A stretch of 64,000 nt of DNA from Papiliotrema nemorosa (taxonomy: Eukaryota > Basidiomycota > Tremellomycetes > Tremellales > Rhynchogastremaceae). Shown in pieces: positions 24,447 to 37,052 of the stretch; within the stretch, counting starts at the first letter, position 1; the number at the start of each line of letters is the position of its first letter. The stretch covers positions 124,001-188,000 of the forward strand of contig JASKOT010000004.1 in the NCBI GenBank assembly GCA_032158125.1. The letters are read 5' to 3'. Under the pieces are notes generated by a model. That model searched no databases, was not told the DNA's origin, and saw nothing but the letters and a program-made list of their open reading frames with translations. The translations under genes were made by a program, and so were the position numbers.

Positions 24447-25326
24447 CTAGCAGCAGTGCCCAGAACCGGTCCCTTCTGGATGACCTCCCAAGCAGGTGTC
24501 TCGACCGAAGATGTAGTACCCTACCGTGTGTCCGATGAAGATTGCAAAGAGAATGTAGCCGTTGTAGTACATTCCGAGCAACATCCTGCACATCAGTGTG
24601 GGTCCTACTTGCCCAGCGATGGTCCAAGTTCAAATTGTATGAGGAGCACACCTCAGACTGGGAGATGACTTACACGAGGAAAGAAACGGTGAATTGGGTA
24701 CCGTATGCCACGCTTCTAAGGGCATGTTGCACCCAAGTAGGCGTATACCTATCATCAGTCAACTGGCCACATGAGTAAACGGTGTATACTCACTGCACAG
24801 GACCACACGCAGCATCACCAAACGAAGCCACAGTAGCTCCCTCCCCAGCGACATTCTTCCCATTCCCCGTTCCACTCAAAGGCGTACCCACTCCCGAGAA
24901 CCCCGAAGAAGCCAGGGCTCTTCGCGTGAGATATCGATCGTACTCTCGCATTGCCCGTCGTAAAGCTTCGATAGCGATGACGAGGAGGAAGACACCAATG
25001 ACCGATCCGGCGAATTTCGCTTTGGTCGTATTGTGCCATGATGACGAGAGGAAGCAGGTATCGATCGTGTACCAGTTCCACAGCATTGAGACTGATCTTC
25101 AGCTCCGTCATACATATAGCCAAGTGGTTCTAATGGAGAGTGTGATGGTTACAGCAGATGATAGGTGGAATCGGTCGGGGAAGGGTTGAGTGACGAGCGG
25201 CGACGTAGCGGACATACTTTTACATCCACCACCCATGTCCATAGAATCTCCCATACTCATCGAGCTGTTGCTCGAAGAGGTAGAGTTCATATCCATCCCT
25301 CCCATATCACCCATGCTCATCGACAT
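24447..25326 (-). CDS. Ctr-family high-affinity copper transporter
   Basis: Imports Cu(I) at the plasma membrane as a trimer. The N-terminus is an extracellular Met-rich region (MSMSMGDMGGMDM, then SMSMGDSMDMGGGCK), the Mets motifs that capture copper. After an intron comes the first membrane span around SMLWNWYTIDTCFLSSSW, a cytosolic loop with RRAMREYDRYLTRR and a Gly/Ser-rich part, then FLVMLLGMYYNGYILFAI with the MxxxM selectivity motif, and FIGHTVGYYIFGRD with GxxxG packing. It ends SGHCC, a Cys/His copper hand-off tail. There are at least three introns. Length about 200 aa is normal. Copper-dependent control is likely from the family, but I saw no clear copper-response element upstream. 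Confidence 0.93.
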
Positions 25327-25874
25327 CTTGATTCGAGTGTAAAGTTGTGTGCGATGGTCGAGGTAACGCTGAAAGAGGTGTTCTGATGAGGGCGTCCGGT
25401 GGAATGTCAGAACCGTTGGTACTTATGCATCACACGCCATCCAACGTGTACCATCTTGGCGACGACCCTCGGGATGTAGTCCAAGTGCAATCCTTGACGT
25501 TCACCCAATGAAAAGTCGTCGTCGAGACACAAAGGAGCGGGTCGAGATTCTGCCGCAGATGGGTGAGGCCTTTCCTCTGGGCGGGGTGCCTGAAGATCAG
25601 TTGCGGCAAATCAGTCTCCAGCGAGACATTATGGATACAATCATCAAGCTTGCATTGAAGATGCACATGTACGTCGATTCCAGGCATGCAGACCCGTAGT
25701 AATACATGACAAGTACATGGCTACGGATACATCCCAGCTCGGCAGAATTCGACGCATGTACCGTCAGATGTAGAGATCGATTGACGACAAACCCCCTCCT
25801 CACATTGCCAAATACAGTCTTATATACAACTTTCCATCTTTGCAAAGATGGACAGCGCGGACCGCCTTCCTCAC
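25327..25874. other. Spacer upstream of the copper transporter
   Basis: 548 bp between the copper-transporter start and the SDR stop, both minus-strand genes, so it holds the transporter promoter and the SDR terminator. A plus-strand frame at 25508-25699 (63 codons) has no recognised domain and no partner exon. Nothing else was seen. Confidence 0.35.
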
Positions 25875-27052
25875 TTACCATGGCAGCTCGAGTGGGGTGG
25901 TCTGCTGTGCAGCTTCTTTGCCCATGACCTCCTCGGCGTTGCCGATGCCCCTGATCAGTCAACTGCATGTAGACCATTCGAAAAGCTCGAGAAACAAACC
26001 TTCCGCCCACTGAGATATCAGCTCATGCGCGATTGCAGTTTAAAGTCAAAAGAACTCACTTGGTGCCCAGTGTTTGCCCGTCATTGACATGTCAAGTTGC
26101 TCGACAAAGTCCGCAAAAGGCACGGCGGCTTCCTCGGGCGTTACAGCTGGCAAGTAAGCGACCGGCTTGGCTCGTGATCTCTTCGACTCACCTCCCATCT
26201 TCTCGTAGAAATCTTCCATTCCAGCAGATTTAGTCATTTCTGCTTCTTAGCAGCGCACGATTAGCGGATCGATGGACGTACCGGTCTTCAGGAATCCAGG
26301 CTGAGGGTCAGCGATGCTTCCCTCTATGGCACGTGGACTCACGTGGATCATAGCGATAGGAATCCCTCGTGCCTTCAAGTCGTACCCCAACAGATGCCCC
26401 ACCATGTTCGCAGCGGCCTTACTCCCATGATGTCCAAACATGCCCCCACCTTCACCTTCCGTACGCAAGGCGATTGAGCCGCCTTCGGACGTGAGGAGGA
26501 TGACTTTGGCATCTGGGGCGAGGCAGGATGAGAAGACGCTGAACGGAGGTGAGCGCGAGTCAAGACCTCTGATTTTGATCGTACAGTTTCTCGATGACGA
26601 TCACCTGAAGACTCAGCCAAGGCACAAGGTAAGAGTCACACGAAGAGGGAGAGCGGAAGACTCACAGGCGCGATAGAACATATAGTGTACATGGCCACTT
26701 GATCATCCCAGTTCGACTTGCCGAATTCCTGGTTTGCGTCAGATATATATACCTCTTCATCATCTGAGTGAACGGCATCGTAACTCACTTCCGGCTTGAG
26801 GATACCCGAGACGTAGATGACCACTTGGACCGTCTTTCCCTGCAGACCATCTACAATCTTGTCCCCACAATCTTTCTTTGACACGTCGATACCCTCGATC
26901 ACGTTCACCCCGTCGGGCAGTGAACCAGGTTTCGGTGCCGATCTGACGGTAGCGTAGACGTTGGCAGCGCCGATGAGTTCGGCGTAGCGCTTCACCAGGG
27001 CTGAGCCTAGACCTCCTGATCCGCCGACGATGAGGACTGATTTGGGAGGCAT
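25875..27052 (-). CDS. Short-chain dehydrogenase/reductase (SDR)
   Basis: An NAD(P)-dependent oxidoreductase of the classical SDR fold. Landmarks on the minus strand: MPPKSVLIVGGSGGLGSALV (nucleotide-binding glycines), VQVVIYVSGIL (in the place of NNAG), KVILLTSEGGSIALRTE (catalytic Ser region), then GMFGHHGSKAAANMVGHLL. The usual YxxSK appears as HHGSK, so the catalytic Lys is kept but the Tyr position is His. GIPIAMIHPGFLKTEMT is the usual PG motif. The end is reached through a 10-nt exon (26000-26009) and finishes LELPW, typical of csgA-like SDRs. Six or so introns. It faces a Zn2Cys6 factor across a 280-bp promoter. The substrate is unknown. Confidence 0.85.
26000..26009 (-). other. 10-nt micro-exon in the SDR gene
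   Basis: On the minus strand, ATATCTCAG precedes and GTTTGT follows these ten bases. Including them restores frame between the exon ending GKHWAP and the last exon (GIGNAEEVMG to the stop), giving APMGGRGIGN. Without them the last exon is out of frame. This is read from the sequence and needs transcript data to confirm. Confidence 0.6.
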
Positions 27053-27189
27053 TATTCGGGTTGAGCAGGCAGTGCGAAGGAGTGTATGTACTGAGTACTC
27101 GGCTTGTAGCTCATCCGTGGGTGGAGGTCGACACCATGATGATGCAATGTCTTGATTAGAATGGGGGATTACAAAACATGATGGCCCCT

Positions 27190-27212
27190 CATTACAAACC
27201 GGTTTTGTAATG
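27190..27212. promoter_or_regulatory. 23-bp palindrome in a divergent promoter
   Basis: Two 9-bp arms, CATTACAAA and TTTGTAATG, are perfect reverse complements separated by CCGGT. A further copy of the half-site ATTACAAA lies 23 bp upstream at 27168-27175. The element sits midway between the SDR start (27052, minus) and the Zn2Cys6 gene (plus). Paired inverted half-sites suit a dimeric regulator, plausibly the adjacent Zn2Cys6 factor; that link is inference. Confidence 0.5.
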
Positions 27213-27335
27213 CACCTGAAACATGCGACGTAAAAAAAGTGGAGGGCCTATCTTTAGACGGGCCGACCGGGATGCCCGGCCTTCTCGTCGAGCTTTTACT
27301 ATAGTGTTGACACCCTCTGCACTCTGAGACATGTC

Positions 27336-30132
27336 ATGATGACAGTCCATCAGCCGGTGAATCCGCTCCCAGAGAAACGTAGGTTGTCACACTTGTTCAC
27401 GGTGCCAGAGCTAAAGCTTTAGGCACACTGAACAGGTAACTATTGGCCGATCTTCGGGATGTGATCCAGCGCTGACAGACGAACAAGGGGGGAGGCATGC
27501 AAGGTCTGCAAGCAGCGTAAAGTGGTGAGTCAACTTGCATGCCGACTCGAGGCGAGAGTCATTACTGATGTCGCAGAGGTGCGGAGGGGAAAAGCCTTCT
27601 TGCCGGAATTGTGTGGACCGGTCGACGACATGCACTTACCCAGAACCGAAAGAGAGCGGTGAGTCCTCATGAGGATTAGACTCCCCGTTGGTGGTGCTGA
27701 TGGCGCTCAGCATCGACCAAAAGACCGGACAAGGTCAAACACGGCCATCGTCGTTCTGCGTCTCCCGCTACACATGCTCTGGGAGATGCTGTAGCGCATG
27801 ATGGAATCCCCAATTATACGTCAGGCCCCAGCGTAGCCTCTTCCAGCTGGTCATCCATTCCCCAGGCGATCCCTCACTCTGTCTCTACCTCCGCGTTCTA
27901 TCATCAACCTCCACCTTCGACGAGTGCAACCTGGATGCCGGATGCGACGCCCATTGCCGACTTCATCCCCCCGCCCGTACCGACTGTTCCCTTCGAGAAC
28001 GATCCATTCAATTGGCTCGATGAGCGACAACTGTTCTCGACGCTGTCTTCATTCATGCCGACTGCGGATCATTCCACCTCGCCGTATCAAGACGTTCCGA
28101 GAGTGGAGGGATTAGACTTGTCTTGGTTGTATACCCTTGATGAACCTCCAATCAGTACGCCAGACCCGCTCTTACAGGGACTATCGGTGCAAGAACATTG
28201 GTCAGTCCTAGCCCTTGGGCTCAGTAGGGTGGGCTGACTGAGTTCAGCTTCCGTCTCTACTTCTCCCACCCACGGATATCTGGACTAGAAATGAATATCG
28301 CCAGGTTTTACGAAAGAATGCAGGATTCAAACCCGGCGAACAGGCCCGATATCAGTCTACGAGAGGCAATGGTCCGTTGAGATCTAGTCCTTGAGACCTG
28401 TCATGGTAATGCATTGCTGATAATAGTGCCTGAGCATATGCCGCGGATCACCTATCCTTTCGGTCCGAACACAAGAGGAGGTATTCTTTGAGAATGCGAA
28501 CAAGGCGATCCACGAGGCGATGAAAGATCTGGCTACTTTACCGGCAAAGCTGCTGGATTTGGTCAGAGCTGCGACATTGGTATCCAACTGGCTATGGAGC
28601 AGTTGCAGGGATGCCGAGGTGAGCTCATATGCCCTAAGTTCCCGGATTTGACTCATTGTCGAGGCTGTTTCCATGACTGCCATAGCTGTCAGGTGAGAGA
28701 CCGAAGCTGGAGTGAGCCTGATGGCGCAGGATAGCTCTGGCAATGGGTCTCGATTGCATCGGCTCGCCAAATATCATTAGTGGCCCAATGCCCAACATCC
28801 GTCGCTTTAGGCGGACTTTTATACAACCGGCTAAAGATCACATTGAAACGGCGGATCGCATCTTTGCTTTGTATGCTCTCCCGGATACAGAGTCGAAATA
28901 TGCTGACTCGTAGCTGGTCTGTCTATATCATTGATACAGCTGCTGCCATTGCTACGACCTTTCCCGCAAATCTTCACATAGCGGATATCACCACGCCCAT
29001 CCCACAGTCTTGGACTGCGTACGAGACTGTGAGTTTTACCATCGCCAGTACGACAGACGTGAAGAGCTGAATCTGGCAGGGTAATCTGGCGGGGAATGAG
29101 AGACTAAGCGACGTCTTCGATCCCGGTAAGAATCGACCTAGTCAGACTGACACGTACGCTGCCCCAATCACATATAGTGTGTCGGAATACTCACTTTCTC
29201 TAGGGGACATACGATCAAGGCGACGGCTCTACTACATCGAGCATCCACGATTCACCTCCGGTCTCCACTCACAACACCCTTCGTACCCCGCTCAGAGTCC
29301 CAGCCTGGATCGGGCGTCTCAAATTTTTCGGAATCGCGCGTCCCGCAAATTGAGCTGGATCCTGCGGACAAGGATCGTCAAGATCTACTCGCAAGTATCA
29401 AGCGGTTTAGAGATACCCTCCCATTCGACTACAAGTCGGTCACCACCGAGAAGGATGGCCGAAAAGTGCTCGATGCAAGAACGGCAAAGCTTGTGTGTCA
29501 CGGGCTGAACTGCCCAAGCGTATATGGTGCTGACTGCTTCAGCGGATGATGACTGGCGTTGCAGAGATGTACATATACGACACAAACACTTATGTTGGAC
29601 CGAACGACGGAGCGGTGAAGATTGCTAGACAGATGGTTGACGTGTTAAGACTTATGACCGTGCGCATCTGTGTTTCAATCGGGTTGCGATACAGCTGACA
29701 TGAAGGATGTGGATGACTTGAGTCTCTTCTACTACGTGTGAGTCACGGTCTTGAGACCTCTGTGAGGGCTGATCGTAGTCTCTGGACTTTGGTCGGAAGG
29801 GTGTTGTTGCGGGAGTCGAAGCGGCTGGTTAGAGAGGGGGATGAGATTGGTAAACAGATACTGCTCACCTCCGGCCGATGACTGGCTAACGATTCAGGCG
29901 CAGCGATGATCGATTCCGACATTGAATTCATCGCGGTAACTTTGACGAAATACGCTCAATCTCACCATGCTCCCCTGATGTGAGAGGTCGTGGATGACAC
30001 GGAAAATTGCGCTAATTCTGCAGTGCTGGTGAATTGCAATTCTTGGAAGCTGTGAAGAATGCTCCGCCAAGCGATGCGGGGGATGACTTGGGTGACATGG
30101 GAGACGCCTCTACTTTGATTGGATCACCATAA
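27336..30132 (+). CDS. Zn2Cys6 fungal transcription factor
   Basis: A nuclear regulator with an N-terminal binuclear zinc cluster: EACKVCKQRKVRCGGEKPSC then RNCVDRSTTCTYPEP, giving Cys spacing 2-6-6-2-6, split by an intron. A linker follows, then the fungal middle homology region (FRLYFSHPRISGLEMNIARF; LVRAATLVSNWLWSSCRDAE; a 29-nt exon encoding AVSMTAIAVR; IALAMGLDCIGSP), the acidic IKRFRDTLPFDYKSV, and an end at GDMGDASTLIGSP. About ten introns. The start is uncertain (ATG 27336 or 27339 would need a phase change before the zinc cluster). One junction near 29125-29210 does not join cleanly with consensus sites. Its likely target is the divergent SDR gene. Confidence 0.8.
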
Positions 30133-30323
30133 AGAGGAAAGCACTCGCCAGACTCGGATACATTCATGGACTATGTGCTCTGCGCTTGTCATGCAACGAA
30201 CAACGCACACACACATCATCATTGACTTGGCTCATTACTTTGTGCGCCAAATTCGCCTGATTTCAGGAGGAGGTGAGGGCATAGGTAACAAGCATTGTAT
30301 ACATGAATGAACGGTGGTCTGCT

Positions 30324-32084
30324 CTAAGCGTGATCATTTTCCGCTTTCCCATCTCTTTCCAAACCTGAAGCCACCTGGAAGTATTGCTCTGCCCTTCTCC
30401 CGAACCTCTCTGAACGAGACGAACTAATTTGGGTTCGATGTCTAAAACAAGGATTGACCTTCAAGTCGGCCAGGGTGGAAGATAAGATAAGTGACTGACA
30501 ATCCCAGCTACCCATCAGCGGACACCTCATACGGGGTAAGAGACTGACCATCAGAGACGCGTCTTTGGCAATGAACGACATTTGGTCGGCATATGCTCCC
30601 GTCGCAGTGCCGTTGTACCCGAGCAATTCTTCGCATCGGAATTCGGATCTGCCGTCAGCCTTCGGAGCGAAGCAGGGGACCGATAAGAAATGCTTACCGG
30701 ACAATGATGAGGATGGTGGTGAATGACACAGCGGCCAACAATGCCTTCACGATGAATGGCTTCTTGGCGGAAGTGCCAACACCCGACCAAGTCGACCCTT
30801 TCGCTTCACTAGCGGGTGTTGATGCCCCCAAGGCATTTGGGCCATTTTGATCCCCTCTCGCAATTTGCTGAGCCTCGGGCATTTCGATAGCAGAGGCGTT
30901 TCGACGACGGTTGCCACATCCGCGACATTGAAATAACTTTCCTAATAATCTAAAAGGTCGAAGGAGGTCGATGGATCTGGCGGTAGGTCTGTTCCTTATG
31001 ATCCGATATAGAGTCTCAATGAGGAATCCGGCAAAGATGAACGTGACCACCACTGTCTCTCAGCTTGCATACCCCCGTAACCGAGGGAAGCTGACTCACA
31101 CTGAGCAATAACACCGACGGCCATGATGTGCAAACCATTCTTTGTTTGGTCAAATGATGATGCTTCGCCGGTGGATCCTCCCCCGATACCTTGGATGACT
31201 AGGCAGACGACGTCTGCAATGGTGAAAAATACAGAGAAAGATTTAGGTGAGAGCGACGAGTACTCAGGGCTGTCCTATCAGCTCTCTGCACAGCGCCTGG
31301 AGATTCTCTAGGTACGGACCCGACGTATTCGATGATTCTGGAGTATTAGCTCATTCCCACTTCTGGAGCAGAGATGGGAAAGAGACGAAGAGCATGATGT
31401 AATGTCAACTTACCTGCCGAGAAGGATGTAGTTGGCGGCGGAGTAGAAGGTGGGCGCTATAATAAGACACACGATTCTGCAAATCAGCGTCATGTTTCAT
31501 CACACGTTTTGAACAGGTGGACAAAAACAAGGACCGCTCACTGTTGTGTGAATCCTTCACTGTAATCCCACCATTGTCCACCTTGATTAGGGTCCCATCG
31601 AGTCTCGAGCACAGACCAAAGTCTACCTCCCCACTGAACCCTCAGCAAGTCCGTATCACAGACTGTACCTCAACACTCACGCCTACCGCTTCGACTAGGT
31701 CATCAGCAAAGAAGCTCCAATTATCCCAATTCGGCAGAACTCACCAGCTGTACCCAGGGCCAAGGTCGCTAGCGTCCACCATCGTTTCCAGTATATACCG
31801 AGCATGATATGCGCAACAGCAGCGACACTGAACAGCGCCAAGAAGCTATAGCTCAGATGAATGTCCTGAATGAGCTTGATGAAGTGTCGACTCACGCATA
31901 GACGGAAGGTTTGTTAACGATGTATTCGTAGGCTGTATACTCTACCTGGCCAGAAATGAGGTTGACAGACCCATTATTGAAATTGCACGCGATAGAGGAG
32001 TTCAACCCGGTCTGAGGATCTGTGATGATGCCTTTTGAGGATCAGGCCTGCCCTTCAGAACGTCGAGAGATACCTACAATTCAT
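30324..32084 (-). CDS. RTA1-like seven-transmembrane protein
   Basis: Belongs to the fungal RTA1/RSB1 family of plasma-membrane or ER proteins linked to lipid export and resistance to membrane-active compounds. Exons on the minus strand encode an N-terminal segment with VNKPSVYASLF, then SVAAVAHIMLGIYWKRWWTL, QQIVCLIIAPTFYSAANYIL with LLGRIIEY (the strong AP-x-FxxAxxY-xxLGR family signature), SFSVFFTIADVVCLVIQGIG GG, MVVTFIFAGFLIETLYRII, a charged loop, and VRSEFRCEELLGYNG. The tail after the last span is basic. About eight introns. The start (MNYPQTG, ATG 32084) is my best reading across a small intron. Possible partner in export with the adjacent Zn2Cys6/SDR pair, by proximity only. Confidence 0.82.
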
Positions 32085-32906
32085 CGTGGCCAGAAGAATT
32101 GGTGTGGAGATCGTTCCGTTGGGTGAGGTAAAGGTGAGTGATGCTTGTCAGCTGTGGACGATAAAGTAAGTGATCGGTCCGTCCTTGTCAATCATGGCAT
32201 ATATACCTCCTCTGCAACCCCGGTCTTTCATTCTTCGATGGATCATGAAACATCAACACGGTTGACCGAGATGGATGTTGGAAGGGGGATCTGCGGTGCA
32301 TGACCGAGCAAGGCGTGCGAGGCGAATCAACTTTGCGGAAGGTTTGAGGCGCCTAATTCGGTGAAACACCTGATCGCCTTGACAATCGGCGTCGGTTTGC
32401 CATGCTGACCGAGTCTAGCGGTTCGTACCTAATCCAAGCGGTGCAGTCTATCGTTGGTGGGATTTTGCCCGTCTGCACCTTGAAGATGGCAAGGCAGTCC
32501 AGGTCCAGTGAGATGCCAGTGTCGCAGCGGGGATGCGGCGGACTGTGTCTCTCGTGCCCGAGCCGACCCCCGGCATTCATTGTGGTCTTGTTCAACCACC
32601 AGTCAACGGGTACTCGGTATTAGATGTTTCGTGACAAGTCTGATTCGTATACTATCACCGATTGCGAGTGACATGACATGGATGTGTGCGAAGGTCTAGC
32701 CGATGCCACACTCCGATAAGACCGAATGGACCTTTCGGCTATCGCCGCCGCTGGGGGGATTGAGTAATCTGATAATTTTGATTCCGTCCTCGGCATGTCG
32801 CCACTCGCCACCGCTCGCTCGGCCATCGAAGGATGTCACCAGAAATAAAGTCGACTCCAACATTCACTTTCTCACCTATCAACATCACACAACACTCTCT
32901 GACAAA
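32085..32906. other. Divergent promoter region, RTA1-like / Isu1
   Basis: 822 bp. Frames at 32353-32623 overlap on both strands and show no domain. A TGATAAG-like GATA motif occurs (CCGATAAGACC, near 32712). The Isu1 leader (32850-32906) is CA-rich. No additional gene is supported. Confidence 0.35.
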
Positions 32907-33698
32907 ATGATGAGAAGCGCTCTTCGAACCACTACGGCCATCGCCTCGACTTCTTTCTCCCGACCTGTCATCAGCAGAGCTATCGCTCGACCCGTCGTTG
33001 GGGGGTTCCAAGCTCAAAAGAGGGGATACCATGCAAAGGTCATCGATCATTATGAGAACCCTCGAAATGTGTGTCATACAACCAGCAATTCCTTCAAGTA
33101 GGAGACTTATAGCTAGGTTGGAAACATGAACAAGCTCGATCCGGATGTCGGAACTGGATTGGTCGGTGCTCCTGGTATGTCACCCTTCACTTGCCTTCTT
33201 TCAGCCTGAATGAAGCTGATCATAGCTTGCGGAGAGTACGTGTAGACTATACAACCAACATGCACTTACTGATGGATAGCGTCATGAAACTCCAGATCAG
33301 AGTCAACGATGATGGAACCATCTCCGATGTCAAGTTCAAGACGTTTGGATGTGGATCGGCCATCGCCTCTTCGTCTTATATGACGGAACGTGTGAAGGGG
33401 ATGACATTGGATCAAGCTGGAAATGTGAAAAACACAGAGATCGCCAAGGAACTCTCCCTTCCTCCCGTCAAATGTGAGCTCTTTATTTGCCAAAAATGAA
33501 AGGCGCTCATGTGCAGTGCACTGCTCGTTGCTCGCTGAGGACGCTATCAAGTCCGCTATCAAGGACTACCAATCCAAGCGAGAGAAGCGATTGGCCTTGG
33601 CTGCTGTATGTATTCACTATTGTTGTGAGAAGAGTGTCGCTCATATCTAGGCTCAAGCTTCGGGACCTACGATTCAGGCTGCTGCCCCTTCAGCGTAA
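32907..33698 (+). CDS. ISU1: Iron-sulfur cluster scaffold protein IscU/Isu1
   Basis: The mitochondrial scaffold on which Fe-S clusters are built from Nfs1 sulfur and handed on by the Hsp70/J-protein system. N-terminal Arg/Ser-rich targeting peptide (MMRSALRTTTAIASTSFSRP). Core: YHAKVIDHYENPRNVGNMNK, GLVGAPACGDVMKLQIRV (first ligand Cys and Asp), FKTFGCGSAIASSSYMTE (second Cys) and LPPVKLHCSLLAEDAI, where LPPVK is the Hsp70-binding motif and the third Cys follows. The tail SGPTIQAAAPSA is Ala-rich. Five introns, one directly before the VMKL exon. About 180 aa, normal for the family. One of the most secure calls in the window. Confidence 0.97.
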
Positions 33699-33958
33699 TG
33701 GATGAAGGAAGATTGAAAAACAGAAATTGAAAAAATAGTCATTCCAGTCTGCTAAGCTGTAATCAGATCGAATTTTGGAGAAGCAACTCAGGCGCCGTCG
33801 GGGAGGTACTGCCTATTGTGTACAATTATGACCGTGTTGTCGACAAGACACCGATGTATGATCTGCTTCACGCCGTCTCTGTCCGAGTTCACTGACAGTT
33901 GGGGATCACCACGTCTTTGTTACCAAATTACAATGTCCATCGGCACGAGGTACAGATA

Positions 33959-35889
<1,931 letters not shown>

Positions 35890-37052
35890 TTTACTTGCGA
35901 GCAGCAAGATATGGGGACGAGATATGGATGAAACGGTCCGAAATGAATGGGACGGACGGAAAGATTCCAGCTGGAAGAGTGGTAATGTACGGTACAGGGC
36001 ATGAAATGTACCCTTAGCTAGGGCGGAGATGCTACACAAGAGTGCGTAAGATGCATGACTACCTCAGAGGCTTGTGGCTGACCTTCAGGACAAGACTTTG
36101 GATGCGGTTGTCACCCTGTTCCCCCACTCTGACCGTGGCACCAACACAAAGTGAGACATGTGACCGGAACAGGAACCATGGGAAATGATCCGAGTTAGGC
36201 GCAGGGGATTTAATCGTTTGGAATAGGCACGCGGTCGGAGATCCGGTGGCGATGCTGTGCTTCCGAAGGGTCCAGACTTGTGCGTACTCCACATTTCCCC
36301 CCCCCGCCAGGCAGCCTTCATATATGGTATTTGAAGGGGGGGTTTGGATGTGCTTGAGCCTCATACAGAGGTATCCCATGCATGCTTGATCGACTTTCTC
36401 GTCTACCTCTAACCTCTGCCTCCATCTCTTTGAGTCAAGTGAGATCCACCCAAACAGCCCGGAAGGGGCATTGGAAGATCCCCCATAATACCCCAGGTCT
36501 CTCTCCTTGGGCGCGGGAGTGGAGGCTTCCAGTCGCAAGTTCGCTTCCCGGAACTCTCATCTCCATACCGACTCATCCTCTCACACGAACCAACCATCCC
36601 CTCAAAGTAGCTCGACGACCCATACGCGCGCACAGATTATCGGTCACTTGGGTCTGAACTTGTTCGATCGATTCCCTGTCGATCAGACCACCGTTCACGA
36701 CGCGGCTGGGCCCGAAATAGGGGAAAGTTGTGTGGAAAGGCATTTGCTTGCTCATCAACCCCTCGATCGCGTATACAGGTGTACATCGCTTTTGGCGCTT
36801 CGACAACTGGGCAAAGATCAGAAGAGCTTTTGCTCAGTAGCCAGTGAGCTGCATAGCTGCAAGGGACCGGTAGCGCATACACATCACCGCGACACCTTCT
36901 CGGCCGGTGGAGTTTTCATCAAACACTTCCAGGGGAACAAAGCCTTACACGACCCACCGAGGGACTGTTGTAAAGACAATACACGATCTCATCACCTCAT
37001 TGTATCTCGAAACAAGCCCCTCGCCTCTTCCCACGCGATTCGTCTGCCGAAA
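35890..37052. other. Divergent promoter, GDP-mannose dehydratase / Fpk1-like kinase
   Basis: 1.16 kb. On the plus strand a frame in phase with the kinase is open from 36507, so 182 extra codons could in principle precede the chosen start; they have no conserved look. A C-run lies near 36297-36306. The minus-strand frame 36059-36538 (159 codons) has no recognised domain. Confidence 0.35.

Noticed and set aside
36507..37052. In-frame upstream extension of the Fpk1-like kinase (182 codons)
   Set aside because: The composition looks like promoter or leader sequence, and the ATG at 37053 begins the family-like Ser-rich N-terminus.
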